A program made the translations under genes and the position numbers. Below are positions 36,527 to 46,646 of a stretch of DNA of 64,000 nucleotides, one piece after another; the stretch's first letter is position 1; each line of letters opens with the position of its first letter. Below the pieces are notes generated by a model. It was not told the DNA's origin, searched no databases, and was given only the letters and a program-made list of their open reading frames with translations. Source of the stretch: CBDCFL01 sp965216135 (GTDB lineage Bacteria > Pseudomonadota > Alphaproteobacteria > Rhodobacterales > Rhodobacteraceae); NCBI GenBank assembly GCA_965216135.1, contig CBDCFL010000024.1, positions 186,001 through 250,000 on the forward strand, written 5' to 3'.

Positions 36527-38331
36527 GTATTTTCCTCAAATAATTCGGTGATCTCGAATTTTGTCACGTCGACCAGCCCCAGATCGGATATGCGCAGCTC
36601 CGGGATAACGACCAGCGCCAGCAGCGAATGCTGCATATAGGCGTTGTTGAGCGTGCACCCACAGGTCGCCATCGCTGCGACCATGCGCTCGGCCTTGGCG
36701 GCGACCTCGCGGGCCGGACTGTCGCTCATCAATCCCGCCACCGGCAGTTCGACCAGCGCAATCTCTTTGCCATCCTTGAAAACGGTTACGCCGCCACCCA
36801 CTTGGCCGAGCCGGTTGGCCGCGAGCGCCATGTCGGCGCGGCTGGTGCCGACAACGATCATATGGTGACTGTCGTGGGCGACGGTCGAGGCCATCGCCAT
36901 GCGGCCCTTGTAGCCAAAACCGCTGACAAAGCCGCTGGTCACCGCGCCGGTTGCCCGGTGGCGTTCCACCAGCGCGATCTGGCACACGTCGTTTGCCTCG
37001 TCGCCTTCCACAACAGTGTCTATTACAGGCAATTCCGCGGTCAACGCCTTGGTCGGAGCCTGATTTTCGACGACGCCGATGACTTTGGCTTTAACCTGGT
37101 TGGCACCTTCAGGGGCGCGCACTTCAAAGTCCGCGGCCGCCAGAACCTTGCCGAGATGAACCGTCGCGCGTGCCGCATCGGGCCAGGCGATATGCGGGCA
37201 ATCCACCACGCACTCGCCGTCGCGGCCCACGGTGACACCGCGCGCGATCACCTCGTCAATCGGCAGGCTGGTCAGATCAGCGGTCAGGATCACATCCGCG
37301 CGGCGCCCCGGCGCGATGGAACCAAGTTCACGCTCCAGCCCGAAATGAGTCGCGGTGTTGATTGTCGCCATCTGCAACGCCACCAGCGGATCACAGCCGC
37401 AGGCGATTGCATGGCGCACGACCCGGTTCATATGCCCCTCGTTCACCAGCGTGGCGGGATGGCAATCGTCGGTGCACAGGATGAAGTTGCGCGGATCAAG
37501 GCCCTTTTCGGTCACCGCAGTGATCTGGCTTTCGACGTCATACCAGGCCGAACCCAGCCGCATCATCGAGCGCATGCCGTTCCTGACCCGTGCGATCGCA
37601 TCGGCCTCAGCCGTGCCCTCATGATCATCGGCTGGCCCGCCTGCCACGTAAGCCGAAAACGCTGTCCCCTTATCGGGCGAAGCGTAATGGCCGCCCACGG
37701 TCTTGCCGGCCTCCATCGTCGTCGCCATCTCTGCCAGCATCTGGGCATCGCCGGCGATCACGGCGGGAAAGTTCATCATTTCGCCGAGGCCGATAATACC
37801 AGGCCAGGCCATCGCTAGCGTTACATCATCAGCGCCGATTTCAAAGCCGGTCGTCTCTAATCCGGGCGCAGAGGGCGCACAGGACGGCATTTGGGTGTAG
37901 ATGCTGACCGGCTGGATCAGCGCCTCGTCATGCATCAGCCGCACGCCTTGCATGCCCAGCACATTGGCGATCTCATGGGGATCGGTGAACATCGTGGTTG
38001 TGCCATGCGGGATCACCGCGGCGGCAAATTCCGCAGGCGTCAGCATCCCGCTTTCGATATGCATATGCCCGTCACACAGGCCCGGGATCAGATAACGCCC
38101 ATCAGCTTCGATCACGGCCGTGTCCGGCCCGATGCAGTGCGATGCATTCGGGCCGACATAGGCGAACCGCCCGGCGGCCACGGCCACCTGCCAGCCGTCC
38201 AGCACCTCGCGCGACTGCACATTCACCAGCTTGCCGCCGCGGATCACCAGATCCGCAGGCGCACGGCCAGCGGCCACCGCCACTAGCCGCGGCGCGCTTT
38301 CAGCCCATGATGTCAGGGATGGTCCTTGCAT
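36523..38331 (-). CDS. ade: Adenine deaminase
   Basis: 602 residues from ATG 38331 (MQGPSLTSWAESAPR). An amidohydrolase: metal-site GLCDGHMHIESGM, FTDPHEIANVLG and CTDDCHPATLVNEGHMNRVV, with the family's C-terminal domain containing HDSHHMIVVGTS. Converts adenine to hypoxanthine. It precedes amn in one operon, forming an AMP-to-hypoxanthine salvage route. Confidence 0.95.
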   Translation of the reverse strand: MQGPSLTSWAESAPRLVAVAAGRAPADLVIRGGKLVNVQSREVLDGWQVAVAAGRFAYVGPNASHCIGPDTAVIEADGRYLIPGLCDGHMHIESGMLTPAEFAAAVIPHGTTTMFTDPHEIANVLGMQGVRLMHDEALIQPVSIYTQMPSCAPSAPGLETTGFEIGADDVTLAMAWPGIIGLGEMMNFPAVIAGDAQMLAEMATTMEAGKTVGGHYASPDKGTAFSAYVAGGPADDHEGTAEADAIARVRNGMRSMMRLGSAWYDVESQITAVTEKGLDPRNFILCTDDCHPATLVNEGHMNRVVRHAIACGCDPLVALQMATINTATHFGLERELGSIAPGRRADVILTADLTSLPIDEVIARGVTVGRDGECVVDCPHIAWPDAARATVHLGKVLAAADFEVRAPEGANQVKAKVIGVVENQAPTKALTAELPVIDTVVEGDEANDVCQIALVERHRATGAVTSGFVSGFGYKGRMAMASTVAHDSHHMIVVGTSRADMALAANRLGQVGGGVTVFKDGKEIALVELPVAGLMSDSPAREVAAKAERMVAAMATCGCTLNNAYMQHSLLALVVIPELRISDLGLVDVTKFEITELFEENT

Positions 38332-38460
38332 GTTCCAATTGTCAGGATTTAGCCGACCATGGCAACACGAAAACGACAATCCGTCGCGGACAGGCTAGAT
38401 TTGGATGACAGAGCGATAATCTTGCCAGTTAGAGTCGAACCAACCAAGCCGAGGCACGCC

Positions 38461-39450
38461 ATGCCCGCAGATAGCAGCCACATCGACGCCGAAGCCGCGC
38501 GCTGGAACCATGTGCCTGAGGCCATGGTGCTGAACCCGGTCTTCGCATGGCCACCGCAACCGTTGGCGGTGATCAGATGGTACTCGGGCGCGTGGCTGAG
38601 TGTGACCACGACCACTCTGTCCTTGATCCTGGCGTTTTGGGCCTATTTCTGGGTGCTGCCGCCCTTGGCCGAAATGTCCGCACTCGCGCCCGGTTGGATT
38701 GCGCGCGTATGGCTGGCCAACCTGATCCCGCATGTGATCTGCGCGGCAGCCCTGCATCACTGGCTCTGCACTCGCAAAGGCCAGGGCATGGCCTACAAAT
38801 TCGACAAGCGCCAGCAGACTAAGGGCAAGGTCTTTACCTTCAACAACCAGGTGCTCGACAACATGTTCTGGACCATCGCCAGCGGCATCACCATCTGGAC
38901 CGCCTGGCAGGTGCTGGTGTTCTGGGCGATGGCCAACGGCTGGGCGCCGGGCATCCTGTTCCCTGGCAATCCGGTTTGGTTCGTCCTGTTCTTTGCGATC
39001 CTGCCGATCTGGACCAGCTTTCACTTTTACTGGGTGCACAGGCTGTTGCACTGGCCGCCGCTTTACCGGCTGGCCCACAGCTTGCACCACCGCAACGTCA
39101 GTGTCGGGCCGTGGTCGGGCATCTCGATGCACCCGGTCGAGCATCTGGTGTTCTTCTCAAACTTCCTGATCCACCTGATCGTGCCCAGCCACCCGCTGCA
39201 TGTGATGTTTCATGGCTATATTCAGGCCACGCACCCGGTGTTCAGCCATTCCGGGTTTGAAAAGCTCTATGTCAAAGACAAGACGCGCATGAACATGGGG
39301 GTGTTTTACCACCAGCTGCATCACCGCTATTTCGAGTGCAATTATGGCACGGTCGACATACCCTGGGATCGCTGGTTCGGAAGCTATCACGACGGCAGCG
39401 CGCGGGCCACCGATGCAACTCGCGCGCGGCAGAAACGTATGTTTGGATAG
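38461..39450 (+). CDS. Fatty acid hydroxylase/sterol desaturase family membrane protein
   Basis: 329 residues from ATG 38461 (MPADSSHIDAEAARWN), which has GAGG upstream; an open frame extends 34 codons further. The diiron histidine boxes are HFYWVHRLLH, HSLHHRN and HQLHHRYFE, with four or more membrane helices. Family members hydroxylate or desaturate lipids; the substrate here is not predictable. No evident operon partner. Confidence 0.88.
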   Translation: MPADSSHIDAEAARWNHVPEAMVLNPVFAWPPQPLAVIRWYSGAWLSVTTTTLSLILAFWAYFWVLPPLAEMSALAPGWIARVWLANLIPHVICAAALHHWLCTRKGQGMAYKFDKRQQTKGKVFTFNNQVLDNMFWTIASGITIWTAWQVLVFWAMANGWAPGILFPGNPVWFVLFFAILPIWTSFHFYWVHRLLHWPPLYRLAHSLHHRNVSVGPWSGISMHPVEHLVFFSNFLIHLIVPSHPLHVMFHGYIQATHPVFSHSGFEKLYVKDKTRMNMGVFYHQLHHRYFECNYGTVDIPWDRWFGSYHDGSARATDATRARQKRMFG

Positions 39451-39452
39451 GT

Positions 39453-39764
39453 CTACATATCCAGCACTGGCGCGACCTCGACCGATCCGCCATCGCCCAA
39501 TATCGGACAGCCGGCGGCCAGCGCATTCGCCGCCTCCTGGCTGTCAGCGGACACCAGAGTAAATCCCGACAGCGGATTTGACCCACCATCGGACGCAACG
39601 CCGCCGGTGTTGACGGTATTGGATGGACCGCAGGGCCCGCCGCCGTTTTTCAGCGCATCGCCCATGCCGCCATACCAGGCGCCCCAGGCGGCCATAACGC
39701 GCTCGCCTTCTTCGGGTGTCTCGGGCATTTTGCCGCCGTGATATGCAAAAATATAATCAGCCAT
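39453..39764 (-). CDS. YCII-related (DGPF-like) protein
   Basis: 103 residues. The pattern MADYIFAYHGGKMPETPEEG and FTLVSADSQEAANALAAGCP fits the YCII superfamily, dimeric alpha-beta barrel proteins often found beside SRPBCC genes, as here (10-base gap to the SRPBCC gene). Function unknown. Confidence 0.85.
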   Translation of the reverse strand: MADYIFAYHGGKMPETPEEGERVMAAWGAWYGGMGDALKNGGGPCGPSNTVNTGGVASDGGSNPLSGFTLVSADSQEAANALAAGCPILGDGGSVEVAPVLDM

Positions 39765-39774
39765 GGTTTCCTCC

Positions 39775-40191
39775 TCAGTTGGCTACGGTATCAAGTTTGC
39801 GGAGGGTCGATTCCCACCCCTCCTTGTGGCTTGACGCAGATGCGTCATCGGGCAGATCCACATGGACCAACTCAAACCGGGTGCCGCCCTGGGCGGGCAC
39901 CAGCTTGATCGTAGCGTGGCTTTCGACGCCGCGTTTATCGTTCTCGTCATGCCAGGCCCAGGTAAAGCCGATCGACTTTGGCGGATCAACATGGGTTACA
40001 TGACCCGACACTTTGAACCCCTGGCCCGCGTCACTCGTCATCACCGACATCCACGGCCCAATCTGCTCAAACGACAGATTATGCGCGTCTTCGGGGATGT
40101 GCATCGCTTCCGGCCCCCACCACTTCAGCAGATGCTTGGTCTGGGATATGTATTCAACCCGCATTCCCCAGATGGATGCCCGTTTCTTCAC
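39775..40191 (-). CDS. SRPBCC (AHSA1-like) domain protein, 5' end uncertain
   Basis: The core (TKHLLKWWGPEAMHIPEDA, then VDPPKSIGFTWAWHDEND and a C-terminal GWESTLRKLD) is the AHSA1 type START-like fold. The reading frame is open to 40278 but has no good ATG after CIIEYITLLRVKKRAS; GTG at 40191 is one possible start. The adjacent IS1380/IS1595 elements begin within about 50 bases, so the original N-terminus or promoter may have been replaced. It forms a pair with the YCII gene. Confidence 0.75.
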   Translation of the reverse strand: MKKRASIWGMRVEYISQTKHLLKWWGPEAMHIPEDAHNLSFEQIGPWMSVMTSDAGQGFKVSGHVTHVDPPKSIGFTWAWHDENDKRGVESHATIKLVPAQGGTRFELVHVDLPDDASASSHKEGWESTLRKLDTVAN

Positions 40192-40279
40192 CCGCAGAAG
40201 CGTGATATACTCGATTATACAATGAGTTAACCGGGTTGGAGCGGGAATTTGCGAGCGAACGCGACGGGTGAAGTACAAA

Positions 40280-41392
40280 CCGTGCCTATCCGGTTGTCAC
40301 CCACACCCACTACATCTAGGGTGCTCCCAGTCGCCCGAGTAAAGCTCGGCGTAAGTGGGAGCGGTGACATCGCCAGCGATTCCGAGCAGGGACCGGAAGG
40401 CGTTGAACGGGCAGAACCGCCTGTTGAAGCGGAAGGTGAACTCGTTGAGGTAGGCTTGGAGGTGCTGGTGGCTCACGCCGTGATGAATGCCACTCAGCCA
40501 CGTCTTCAGGTTGGCGAAGACGAGATGAATGATCGGCAGATACTCCTCAGCGACCTGGGAGTTGCCTCGCTCGGCGACGGCGAGGTGTTTGTAGCCGCGC
40601 TTGGCGAGGCTGGTATAGCCGGACCAATCGTCGGTGATGACCGACGCACCCGAAGTAACGGCGCCCTCGACAAAGCCGCAGAGCGATTCCGCGCTGCGGT
40701 CTGGCACGACAGCGAGTCGGACACGTCCGGCGTAGCGACCGCCCTTCCGCTTATCGAGCTTGGTTCCCGGCTTGCGCTGTCGCACTTCAACGGCGCTGGC
40801 GACAAGAAGCTTGTGGTGAACGCCCCGGCCCTTGCCGCGCGTGCGGCCGCCGACCCAGGTTTCGTCGACTTCGACATGGTCGCAGGCCTCGCTGCCGATG
40901 CGGTCCTGATCCGGCCGAACCATACCAGCGCGGAGCTTGTGGAGGATCTGAAAGGCGGTTTCGTAACGGGAAAGCCCGACCTGGCGCTGGAACTGTGTGG
41001 CAGACATGCCGGGCGTCTGGCTGGCAACCAGATAGGCCGCCCAGAACCATACGCCCAGCGACGTATGGGAGCGCTCCATGACCGTCCCCGCCGTCAGCCC
41101 GGTGTCGCGGCGGCACTTTCGACAGCGCAGGACGCCGGGCCGGCTGGTGAAGCGGAACGGCTCTGCCGCCGTCTGGCAATGGGGGCAGACGAACCCGTCA
41201 CCCCACCGCGCCTTCTCCAGGTAGGCGGCACAGGCCGCGTCATCCGGGAAAAGTCGTTGAAACTCGGGAAGCGACCGCGGAAACGAAAGGTCTTCGCGCT
41301 GCGGAACATCCATCCCCGCTTCGTCCGCCTCCCGAGCCACTCGACGCCATACCCTACATATAGTGGGTGTGGGTGACAACCGGATAGGCACG
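40280..41392. mobile_element. IS1595-family element, 1113 bp
   Basis: Terminal inverted repeats begin CGTGCCTATCCGGTTGTCAC and are perfect for about 30 bases. The element is flanked by a perfect 8-base duplication, GTACAAAC, at 40272-40279 and 41393-41400, the size expected for IS1595. It is inserted near the start of an IS1380-family transposase gene. Confidence 0.95.
40297..41313 (-). CDS. IS1595-family transposase
   Basis: 338 residues from ATG 41313 (MDVPQREDLSFPRSLP). An N-terminal zinc ribbon (CPHCQTAAEPF...CRKCRR) precedes the ISXO2-like DDE domain: VEVDETWVGG (first Asp), VITDDWSGY (second Asp) and the VFANLKTWLSGIHHGVSHQH region characteristic of IS1595. The reading frame is intact, so the element may still be mobile. 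Confidence 0.92.
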   Translation of the reverse strand: MDVPQREDLSFPRSLPEFQRLFPDDAACAAYLEKARWGDGFVCPHCQTAAEPFRFTSRPGVLRCRKCRRDTGLTAGTVMERSHTSLGVWFWAAYLVASQTPGMSATQFQRQVGLSRYETAFQILHKLRAGMVRPDQDRIGSEACDHVEVDETWVGGRTRGKGRGVHHKLLVASAVEVRQRKPGTKLDKRKGGRYAGRVRLAVVPDRSAESLCGFVEGAVTSGASVITDDWSGYTSLAKRGYKHLAVAERGNSQVAEEYLPIIHLVFANLKTWLSGIHHGVSHQHLQAYLNEFTFRFNRRFCPFNAFRSLLGIAGDVTAPTYAELYSGDWEHPRCSGCG

Positions 41393-41400
41393 GTACAAAC

Positions 41401-42742
41401 AAGCCCTCTTCGGTTCCAATTCGACTGCTCGGTCAGGGTCGCGTTCCGTGGATCGTCGATCAGTTCGGACGGCGGGCTATTGCTCCACCGCGAGTTGGAC
41501 GACGCCCTCGGGCTGACGGACATGGCGGCGGGGCTGATCACCGATCCGCGCACTGGCCGGAATGGCCGCCACAATCTCGCCGGCCTTCTGCGCCAATCGG
41601 TTTTCCCACGCCTTGCCGGCTATGAGGACGTCAACGACGCCGACCGACTGTGCCGTGATCCGGTGATGCGCCAACTCATCGGTGGACGTGCGGTGAAGCG
41701 GGGTGCGGCGTCGGCCAGCGCCATGGGTCGGTTCGAGACGAAGATGCTGACCCGACCGGAGAACCTCGCCGCCCTCGCTGATCTGCCCGGCCGCTGGATC
41801 GACGCGGTGCATGACCGGAGGCCGCCGAAGAGCATCACGCTGGATATGGACAGCTCCGAGAGCCCTGTGCATGGCGATCAGGAAGGTGCAATGTGGAACG
41901 GGCATTTCCAATCCAAGTGCCTGCACCCACTGTTCGTGTTCAACCAGTTCGGCGATCTGGAACGATGTGCGCTGCGTCCCGGCAATGTCCACAGCGCCGA
42001 TGGCCGGGAGGATGTGCTGCGCCCGGTGCTGGCAAGATATTCGAGCGACACGCGACCCTCGATCACCCGGCGCTATTTCCGAGGTGACGCCGCCTTTGCC
42101 ATCCCTACGCTGTTCGATCTCCTGGAGGCCGAGGGCTGGGGTTACGCCATCCGGATCAAGGGCAACAGCAAGCTCTATGAGCGGATTTCCCGGCTGCTGC
42201 GGCGCAGGCCGGGTCGGCCGTCGCACACGGTGATCCGCACCTGCACCAGCTTCCAGTATCAGGCGGGGAGCTGGGTGAAGCCGCGCCGGGTGGTGTCCAA
42301 GGTCGAGTTCCATCCGGGCGGGTTGTTCCCGCGCGTGGGCTTCATCGTCACCAATCGCAGCCTGCCCAATGAGCGGGTGCCGGCGTTCTACAACGGCCGG
42401 GGCACAGCCGGGCAGCACATCAAGGAGGGCAAGTACGCGCTGAAGTGGACGCGGCTTTCCTGCATGCGCTTTGCCGCCAACGCCGTCCGGCTACAGCTTC
42501 ATGCCCTCGCCTACAATCCGGCGAACTTCCTGCGCACGCCGGCGACGCCCAGCGAGATCGAGACATGGTCACTGACCTCTTTGCGCGAACGGCTGATCAA
42601 GACCGGTACGCGGCTGGGGCGCCATGGCCGCTACGCCATCTTCCAGATGGCTGAGGCGGCACTGCCGCGGCAAGTGTTCGCCGGGATTCCTGGCCTGATC
42701 AACGGGCTGCGCGATCCGCCTGCCGCAACAGGGTGCACATGA
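41401..42742 (+). pseudogene. IS1380-family transposase with its 5' end separated by IS1595
   Basis: From about 41401 the frame encodes TSPLRFQFDCSVRVAFRGSS, SDGGLLLHRELDDALGL, YEDVNDADRLCRDPVMRQL and the DDE region (ITLDMDSSESPVHGDQ, YFRGDAAFAIPTLFDLLEAEG), typical of IS1380. Its first codons (RANATGEVQ) lie at 40249-40279 on the far side of the IS1595. Joining across the duplication gives an unbroken frame. The inserted element probably prevents expression. IS1380 outer boundaries were not resolved; the left is probably near 40200-40245. Confidence 0.85.
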
Positions 42743-43359
42743 CCAGAAACCCGCCCAGATCGGCTAAATCCAACGCTGGTGACAGGAAAGGTGTGTCCGA
42801 AAACGCGTCGAGAGACGCCTTTAAGCGGTCGGATCGGCCTGTTTGGTCGTGCTATCCGGCCGGCACGCAGCACCACACGCGGATCGGAGGCAGAAATCGC
42901 CTGGAAAGTCGCCTTCGGTTGCTTTAGCCTCACGGGAGGCAAGCCAAATGGAGAATGCCGGATAAATAATATTATCTGTTGCGCTTTTCGTCGCCAGTGC
43001 CTGCTGCGAATGTTGTCCACTTCGGCCCAGTGCGGTCCGTCGAAGCTGCCGTCCAGACACGCGCCGATGCCAACTTTACGTCCGGCTTGTATCACGGGAA
43101 TCTCAAACTCAAGCAGAGACCCGCCCGCACAGAAAACCCCTTGCGCGAAAAGCCTCCAGCCGTCGCACAAATGCGATCCGCGCAAGAACTCTTGATACTT
43201 TGAAACCGAACAGCAATTTCGATCGCTTCAATCCCACCATTCAGGACCGCGCAGAATTCGGCCTGGGTACTGTTTAATCGTGTGCGGCCGGATTGTTTGC
43301 GCTGATGACGGAAAATGAGCTATCATTTTCCCACACCGAAATAATCGACTGGAGGAATC
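42743..43359. other. Downstream part of the IS1380 element and liv promoter region
   Basis: No convincing gene. Both strands have open frames (for example the minus strand 42631-43185), but no recognisable domain and overlap with transposase coding sequence. The last 150 bases, with CTGGAGGAATC before ATG 43360, should hold the promoter and ribosome binding site of livK. Confidence 0.4.
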
Positions 43360-44568
43360 ATGAAACACTTCGTCACTGGCGGCATCGTGGCCGCAGCCAT
43401 GACCGTCTTTGCATTTGGCGCGTCGGCAGAAACCATCGTGCTGGGGGCCGCTGTTTCGCAGTCGGGTAGATACTCGACCAATGGCCAGCACACAATGAAC
43501 GGCTACAATATGGCCGCCGATATGATCAACGCCGCCGGCGGGGTCGATGTGGGCGGCACGATGTTTATGATCGAAATCAAATACTACGACGACGAGAGCA
43601 CGCCGGCGCGTGGCGCTGAGCTGGCCGAACGCCTGATCAGCCAGGACGGCATCAATTTCCTGCTTGGGCCCTATTCGTCCGGTTTGACCAAGGCGATCGC
43701 GCCGGTGACCGAAAAGCATGGTGTGCCGATGGTTGAGGCCAATGGGGCGTCGCGCTCGTTGTTCACCAACGGTTACAAGAACCTGTTCGCGGTTCTGTCG
43801 ACATCCGAGCAATATCTGGCGTCCTCGATCGAGCTGGCCGCCGAGCGCGCCATTGCGGACGGTCGTGATCCGGCAACGCTGACGGTCGCGATGGCGTTTG
43901 AAAACGATCCGTTCAGCCAGGATGTCCGTGCCGGAGTGATGGATGATATCGCCAAGTTTGGCATGCAGATCATCATTGATGACAAGCTGCCCAAAGACCT
44001 GAGTGACATGACCCCGACGCTGACCAAAGTGCGGGCGCTGAAGCCTGACCTGCTGGTGGTTTCGGGGCATTCCAAAGGTGCCGCAACCGCGATCCGTCAG
44101 ATCAACGAGCAGAACATCTATGTGCCGATGCTGGCGATGACGCACTGCGACAGTGCCGACATCATCGGCAAATTCGGTGCCGGTGCAGAAAATACTCTGT
44201 GCGCGTCGCAGTGGGCGCCGACGCTGACCTATTCGGATGATCTGATGGGCTCTGCGGCTGATTTTGCCGCCAACTTTGAAGAGCGCTTTGGCTATGCGCC
44301 GCCATACCAGGCTGCTGAATCAGCGGCTGCCGTGATGGTATTTGCGGACGCATTTGGCCGGGCCGGTTCGATCGATCAGGACGCGGTGCGGGATGCACTT
44401 GGGGCTACCGACATGGCGACCTTCTACGGCAACATCAAATTTGACGAATTTGGCAAGAACATCGCCAAGCCGATGGTTCTGTATCAGGTGCAGGATGGCG
44501 TTTTGCGGGTTGTCGGACCGACAGAATGGGCCGAAACCGGGATCATTCACCCGCGACCGGTAAACTGA
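43360..44568 (+). CDS. livK: Branched-chain amino acid/amide ABC transporter, substrate-binding protein
   Basis: 402 residues, with a signal peptide (MKHFVTGGIVAAAMTVFAF...ASAE) and a type I periplasmic-binding fold (GAAVSQSGRYSTNGQHTMNG, DDESTPARGAELAERLI, VPMVEANGASRSLF, SGHSKGAATAIRQ). First gene of the five-gene livKHMGF operon. The actual ligand (leucine-type amino acid, urea or an amide) cannot be told. A hairpin terminator after it probably sets its higher expression. Confidence 0.9.
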   Translation: MKHFVTGGIVAAAMTVFAFGASAETIVLGAAVSQSGRYSTNGQHTMNGYNMAADMINAAGGVDVGGTMFMIEIKYYDDESTPARGAELAERLISQDGINFLLGPYSSGLTKAIAPVTEKHGVPMVEANGASRSLFTNGYKNLFAVLSTSEQYLASSIELAAERAIADGRDPATLTVAMAFENDPFSQDVRAGVMDDIAKFGMQIIIDDKLPKDLSDMTPTLTKVRALKPDLLVVSGHSKGAATAIRQINEQNIYVPMLAMTHCDSADIIGKFGAGAENTLCASQWAPTLTYSDDLMGSAADFAANFEERFGYAPPYQAAESAAAVMVFADAFGRAGSIDQDAVRDALGATDMATFYGNIKFDEFGKNIAKPMVLYQVQDGVLRVVGPTEWAETGIIHPRPVN

Positions 44569-44589
44569 GCGGACAAAAGCCAATTTAGG

Positions 44590-44619
44590 CGGGGGGTGCT
44601 TGCTTGCGCCCCCCGTTTT
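44590..44619 (+). terminator. Attenuating hairpin between livK and livH
   Basis: CGGGGGGTGC and GCGCCCCCCG form a 10-base-pair stem around TTGCTT with TTTT after it. In ABC operons such partial terminators leave the binding protein in excess over membrane components. Confidence 0.8.
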
Positions 44620-44645
44620 CGTGAACGCGAAAGGCATCATCCGCG

Positions 44646-45590
44646 ATGGATAATATTCTGAGCAACCTGAGCCTGCTCACCGATTTTGCCCCGATCATCA
44701 ATCTGGAACTTATCGCCAACGGCCTGCTGGTGGGGGCGATTTTCGGGCTGATTGCCTATGGCATGGCGATTGTCTGGGGGGTAATGAATATCATCAACGT
44801 GGCGCAGGGCGCGTTTGTCATTCTCGGCGGCTATGTGGCGTTCTTTTTTACCGAGGCGATGCTGGGTCTTATGCCGGGTTCGCCGCGCCTTATCTGGGTT
44901 GTTTTGTCAATGGTCGTGGCGGCGGCTGCCATGGGTCTGTTCGCGCTTATCGTCTTTCGGCTGGTGGTCGAGAAGGTGCTGGACCGGGATCTGTTTGTGT
45001 CTCTGCTGGCCACCTTTGGCGTCGAGCTGGTGATGCAGCAGGGCATGAACCAGCTTTTCACCGCCGAAGAACGGGTGGTGGACGCGCAACTGCAAACCTT
45101 CACCTTTCTCAACAATATGTTGAATATCCCCGGTTCGCGCGCGCTAGGGGCGCTCTTGGGGGTATCGGCGGCAATCCTGATCGTCTTTCTGGTGCGTTAT
45201 TCGCGCTTTGGACGCGCAATGCGTGCGACCGCGCAAAACCAGCGCGCTGCGCGGATCATGGGGATCGATACCCGCAAGGTTTACGAGATGACATTCGCGC
45301 TCAATGGCGCGATTTGCGGCGTAGCAGGCTCGATCGTGGCATTCGTCTACATCATTCACCCGTTTCAGGGGCTGATCTATACTTTGCGCAGCTTTGTCAT
45401 CGTCATTCTGGCCGGGGTCGGCAATATCGCCGGGGTGATTTTCGCCGCCCTCGGGCTGGGGGTTTATGAAAACTATGCCGGCTTCATTCTGGGGCCTGAG
45501 TTCCAGAACGGCATGGTGTTTATCATTGTTCCAATCGCGCTTTTGGTGCGCGCCGCGATCATGCGCCGCAAGCGCCAGTATCTAAAATAG
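44646..45590 (+). CDS. livH: Branched-chain amino acid ABC transporter permease LivH
   Basis: 314 residues with about eight membrane segments. The family pattern is visible in GLLVGAIFGLIAYGMAIVWG, MNIINVAQGAFVILGGYVAF, RAMRATAQNQRAARIMGIDT and VILAGVGNIAGVIFAALGLG. Pairs with LivM 12 bases downstream to form the channel. Confidence 0.92.
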   Translation: MDNILSNLSLLTDFAPIINLELIANGLLVGAIFGLIAYGMAIVWGVMNIINVAQGAFVILGGYVAFFFTEAMLGLMPGSPRLIWVVLSMVVAAAAMGLFALIVFRLVVEKVLDRDLFVSLLATFGVELVMQQGMNQLFTAEERVVDAQLQTFTFLNNMLNIPGSRALGALLGVSAAILIVFLVRYSRFGRAMRATAQNQRAARIMGIDTRKVYEMTFALNGAICGVAGSIVAFVYIIHPFQGLIYTLRSFVIVILAGVGNIAGVIFAALGLGVYENYAGFILGPEFQNGMVFIIVPIALLVRAAIMRRKRQYLK

Positions 45591-45602
45591 CGGGGAATTA
45601 TC

Positions 45603-46646
45603 ATGGTCAGAACTTCCCCCATGCAATGGCTCGCCGCGCTGGTTGCGCTTGGCATATTCATCGCCGCGCCCTGGTTCCTGCCCCACAATATGACCCAGCT
45701 TGTGGATGTGATGGTGTTTATCCTGATCGCGCTGTCGTGGGACATGTTGGGCGGGCAGATGGGCTATAATTCGTTCGGCAACATCCTGTTTTTTGGCGTC
45801 GGCATGTATCTGGTTGCCTCGATCCAGGTCTGGTCGGGCGGGTTTTCGCTGACTGAATACAACTCGGCGATGGGCGGCAATTTGGAATCATTTACAGTTT
45901 CAGCGCCGACTTTTGTAACGTCGCTGCTAATCGGGCTTTTTGTGGTTGCGATCCTAAACTTTGTGCTTGGCCTTATTGTCGGGTCGCAATTGTTGCGGAT
46001 GCGCGGCCATTACTTTGCCATCGGCACGCTTGGGCTGGGCGTGGCGGCGGGCGAGTTTGCCGGAACCATGGATATTCTTGGCGCCGGATCGGGCATGAAC
46101 TTTGTGCAGCCGCCGGACGGCGTTATCCTGATGCCGTTCCTGTATTTCGTCGGGCTGGCGGTGGTCGCGGTGTTCTTTGTGCTGCTGAAATGGCTGTATT
46201 CGACGCGCTTTGGGTTCGTGATGAACGCCATTCGCGATAACGAAGACAAGGCCGAGGCCATGGGCCTGCCGACCGGCAATGTCAAAGCCTTTGCCTGGGC
46301 GATTGCGGCGTTTTTTGCGGCGATTGCCGGCGGGCTGTACGGCTCGGCGAAAAATTTCATCGACCCGACCGAAGTTGCCTTTTCGCTGCCGACCATCGGC
46401 GTCTGGATGTTGCTGATGACGCTGATTGGTGGCAAGGGCACTATCTGGGGCCCGATCATCGGGGCGGTGATCTTTCAACTCTTCAAGGAATTCTTCTGGA
46501 CGTTCCTGTTTGGATGGCAGCGGGTCGCGCTCGGGCTGTTGATCGTGATCATCGTGGTGTTTTTCCCCGGTGGCGTGATGGCCGGACTCGCGCGGCTTAC
46601 GAGAGCACTTGGCATTGGCAGACCGAGCCCAGAGGCAGAGGCATGA
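45603..46646 (+). CDS. livM: Branched-chain amino acid ABC transporter permease LivM
   Basis: 347 residues, about ten membrane segments. It has the LivM pattern ALSWDMLGGQMGYNSFGNIL, LRMRGHYFAIGTLGLGVAAG and VMNAIRDNEDKAEAMGLPT (EAA loop). It overlaps livG by four bases. Confidence 0.92.
   Translation: MVRTSPMQWLAALVALGIFIAAPWFLPHNMTQLVDVMVFILIALSWDMLGGQMGYNSFGNILFFGVGMYLVASIQVWSGGFSLTEYNSAMGGNLESFTVSAPTFVTSLLIGLFVVAILNFVLGLIVGSQLLRMRGHYFAIGTLGLGVAAGEFAGTMDILGAGSGMNFVQPPDGVILMPFLYFVGLAVVAVFFVLLKWLYSTRFGFVMNAIRDNEDKAEAMGLPTGNVKAFAWAIAAFFAAIAGGLYGSAKNFIDPTEVAFSLPTIGVWMLLMTLIGGKGTIWGPIIGAVIFQLFKEFFWTFLFGWQRVALGLLIVIIVVFFPGGVMAGLARLTRALGIGRPSPEAEA

Noticed and set aside
40249..41376. Plus-strand 375-codon frame over the IS1595 element
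   Set aside because: Antisense to a clear IS1595 transposase; only its first ten codons (IS1380 start) are considered real.
42631..43185. Minus-strand open frame of 184 codons after the IS1380 gene
   Set aside because: It overlaps the transposase end, lacks a recognisable family and has poor codon choice; no support as a gene.
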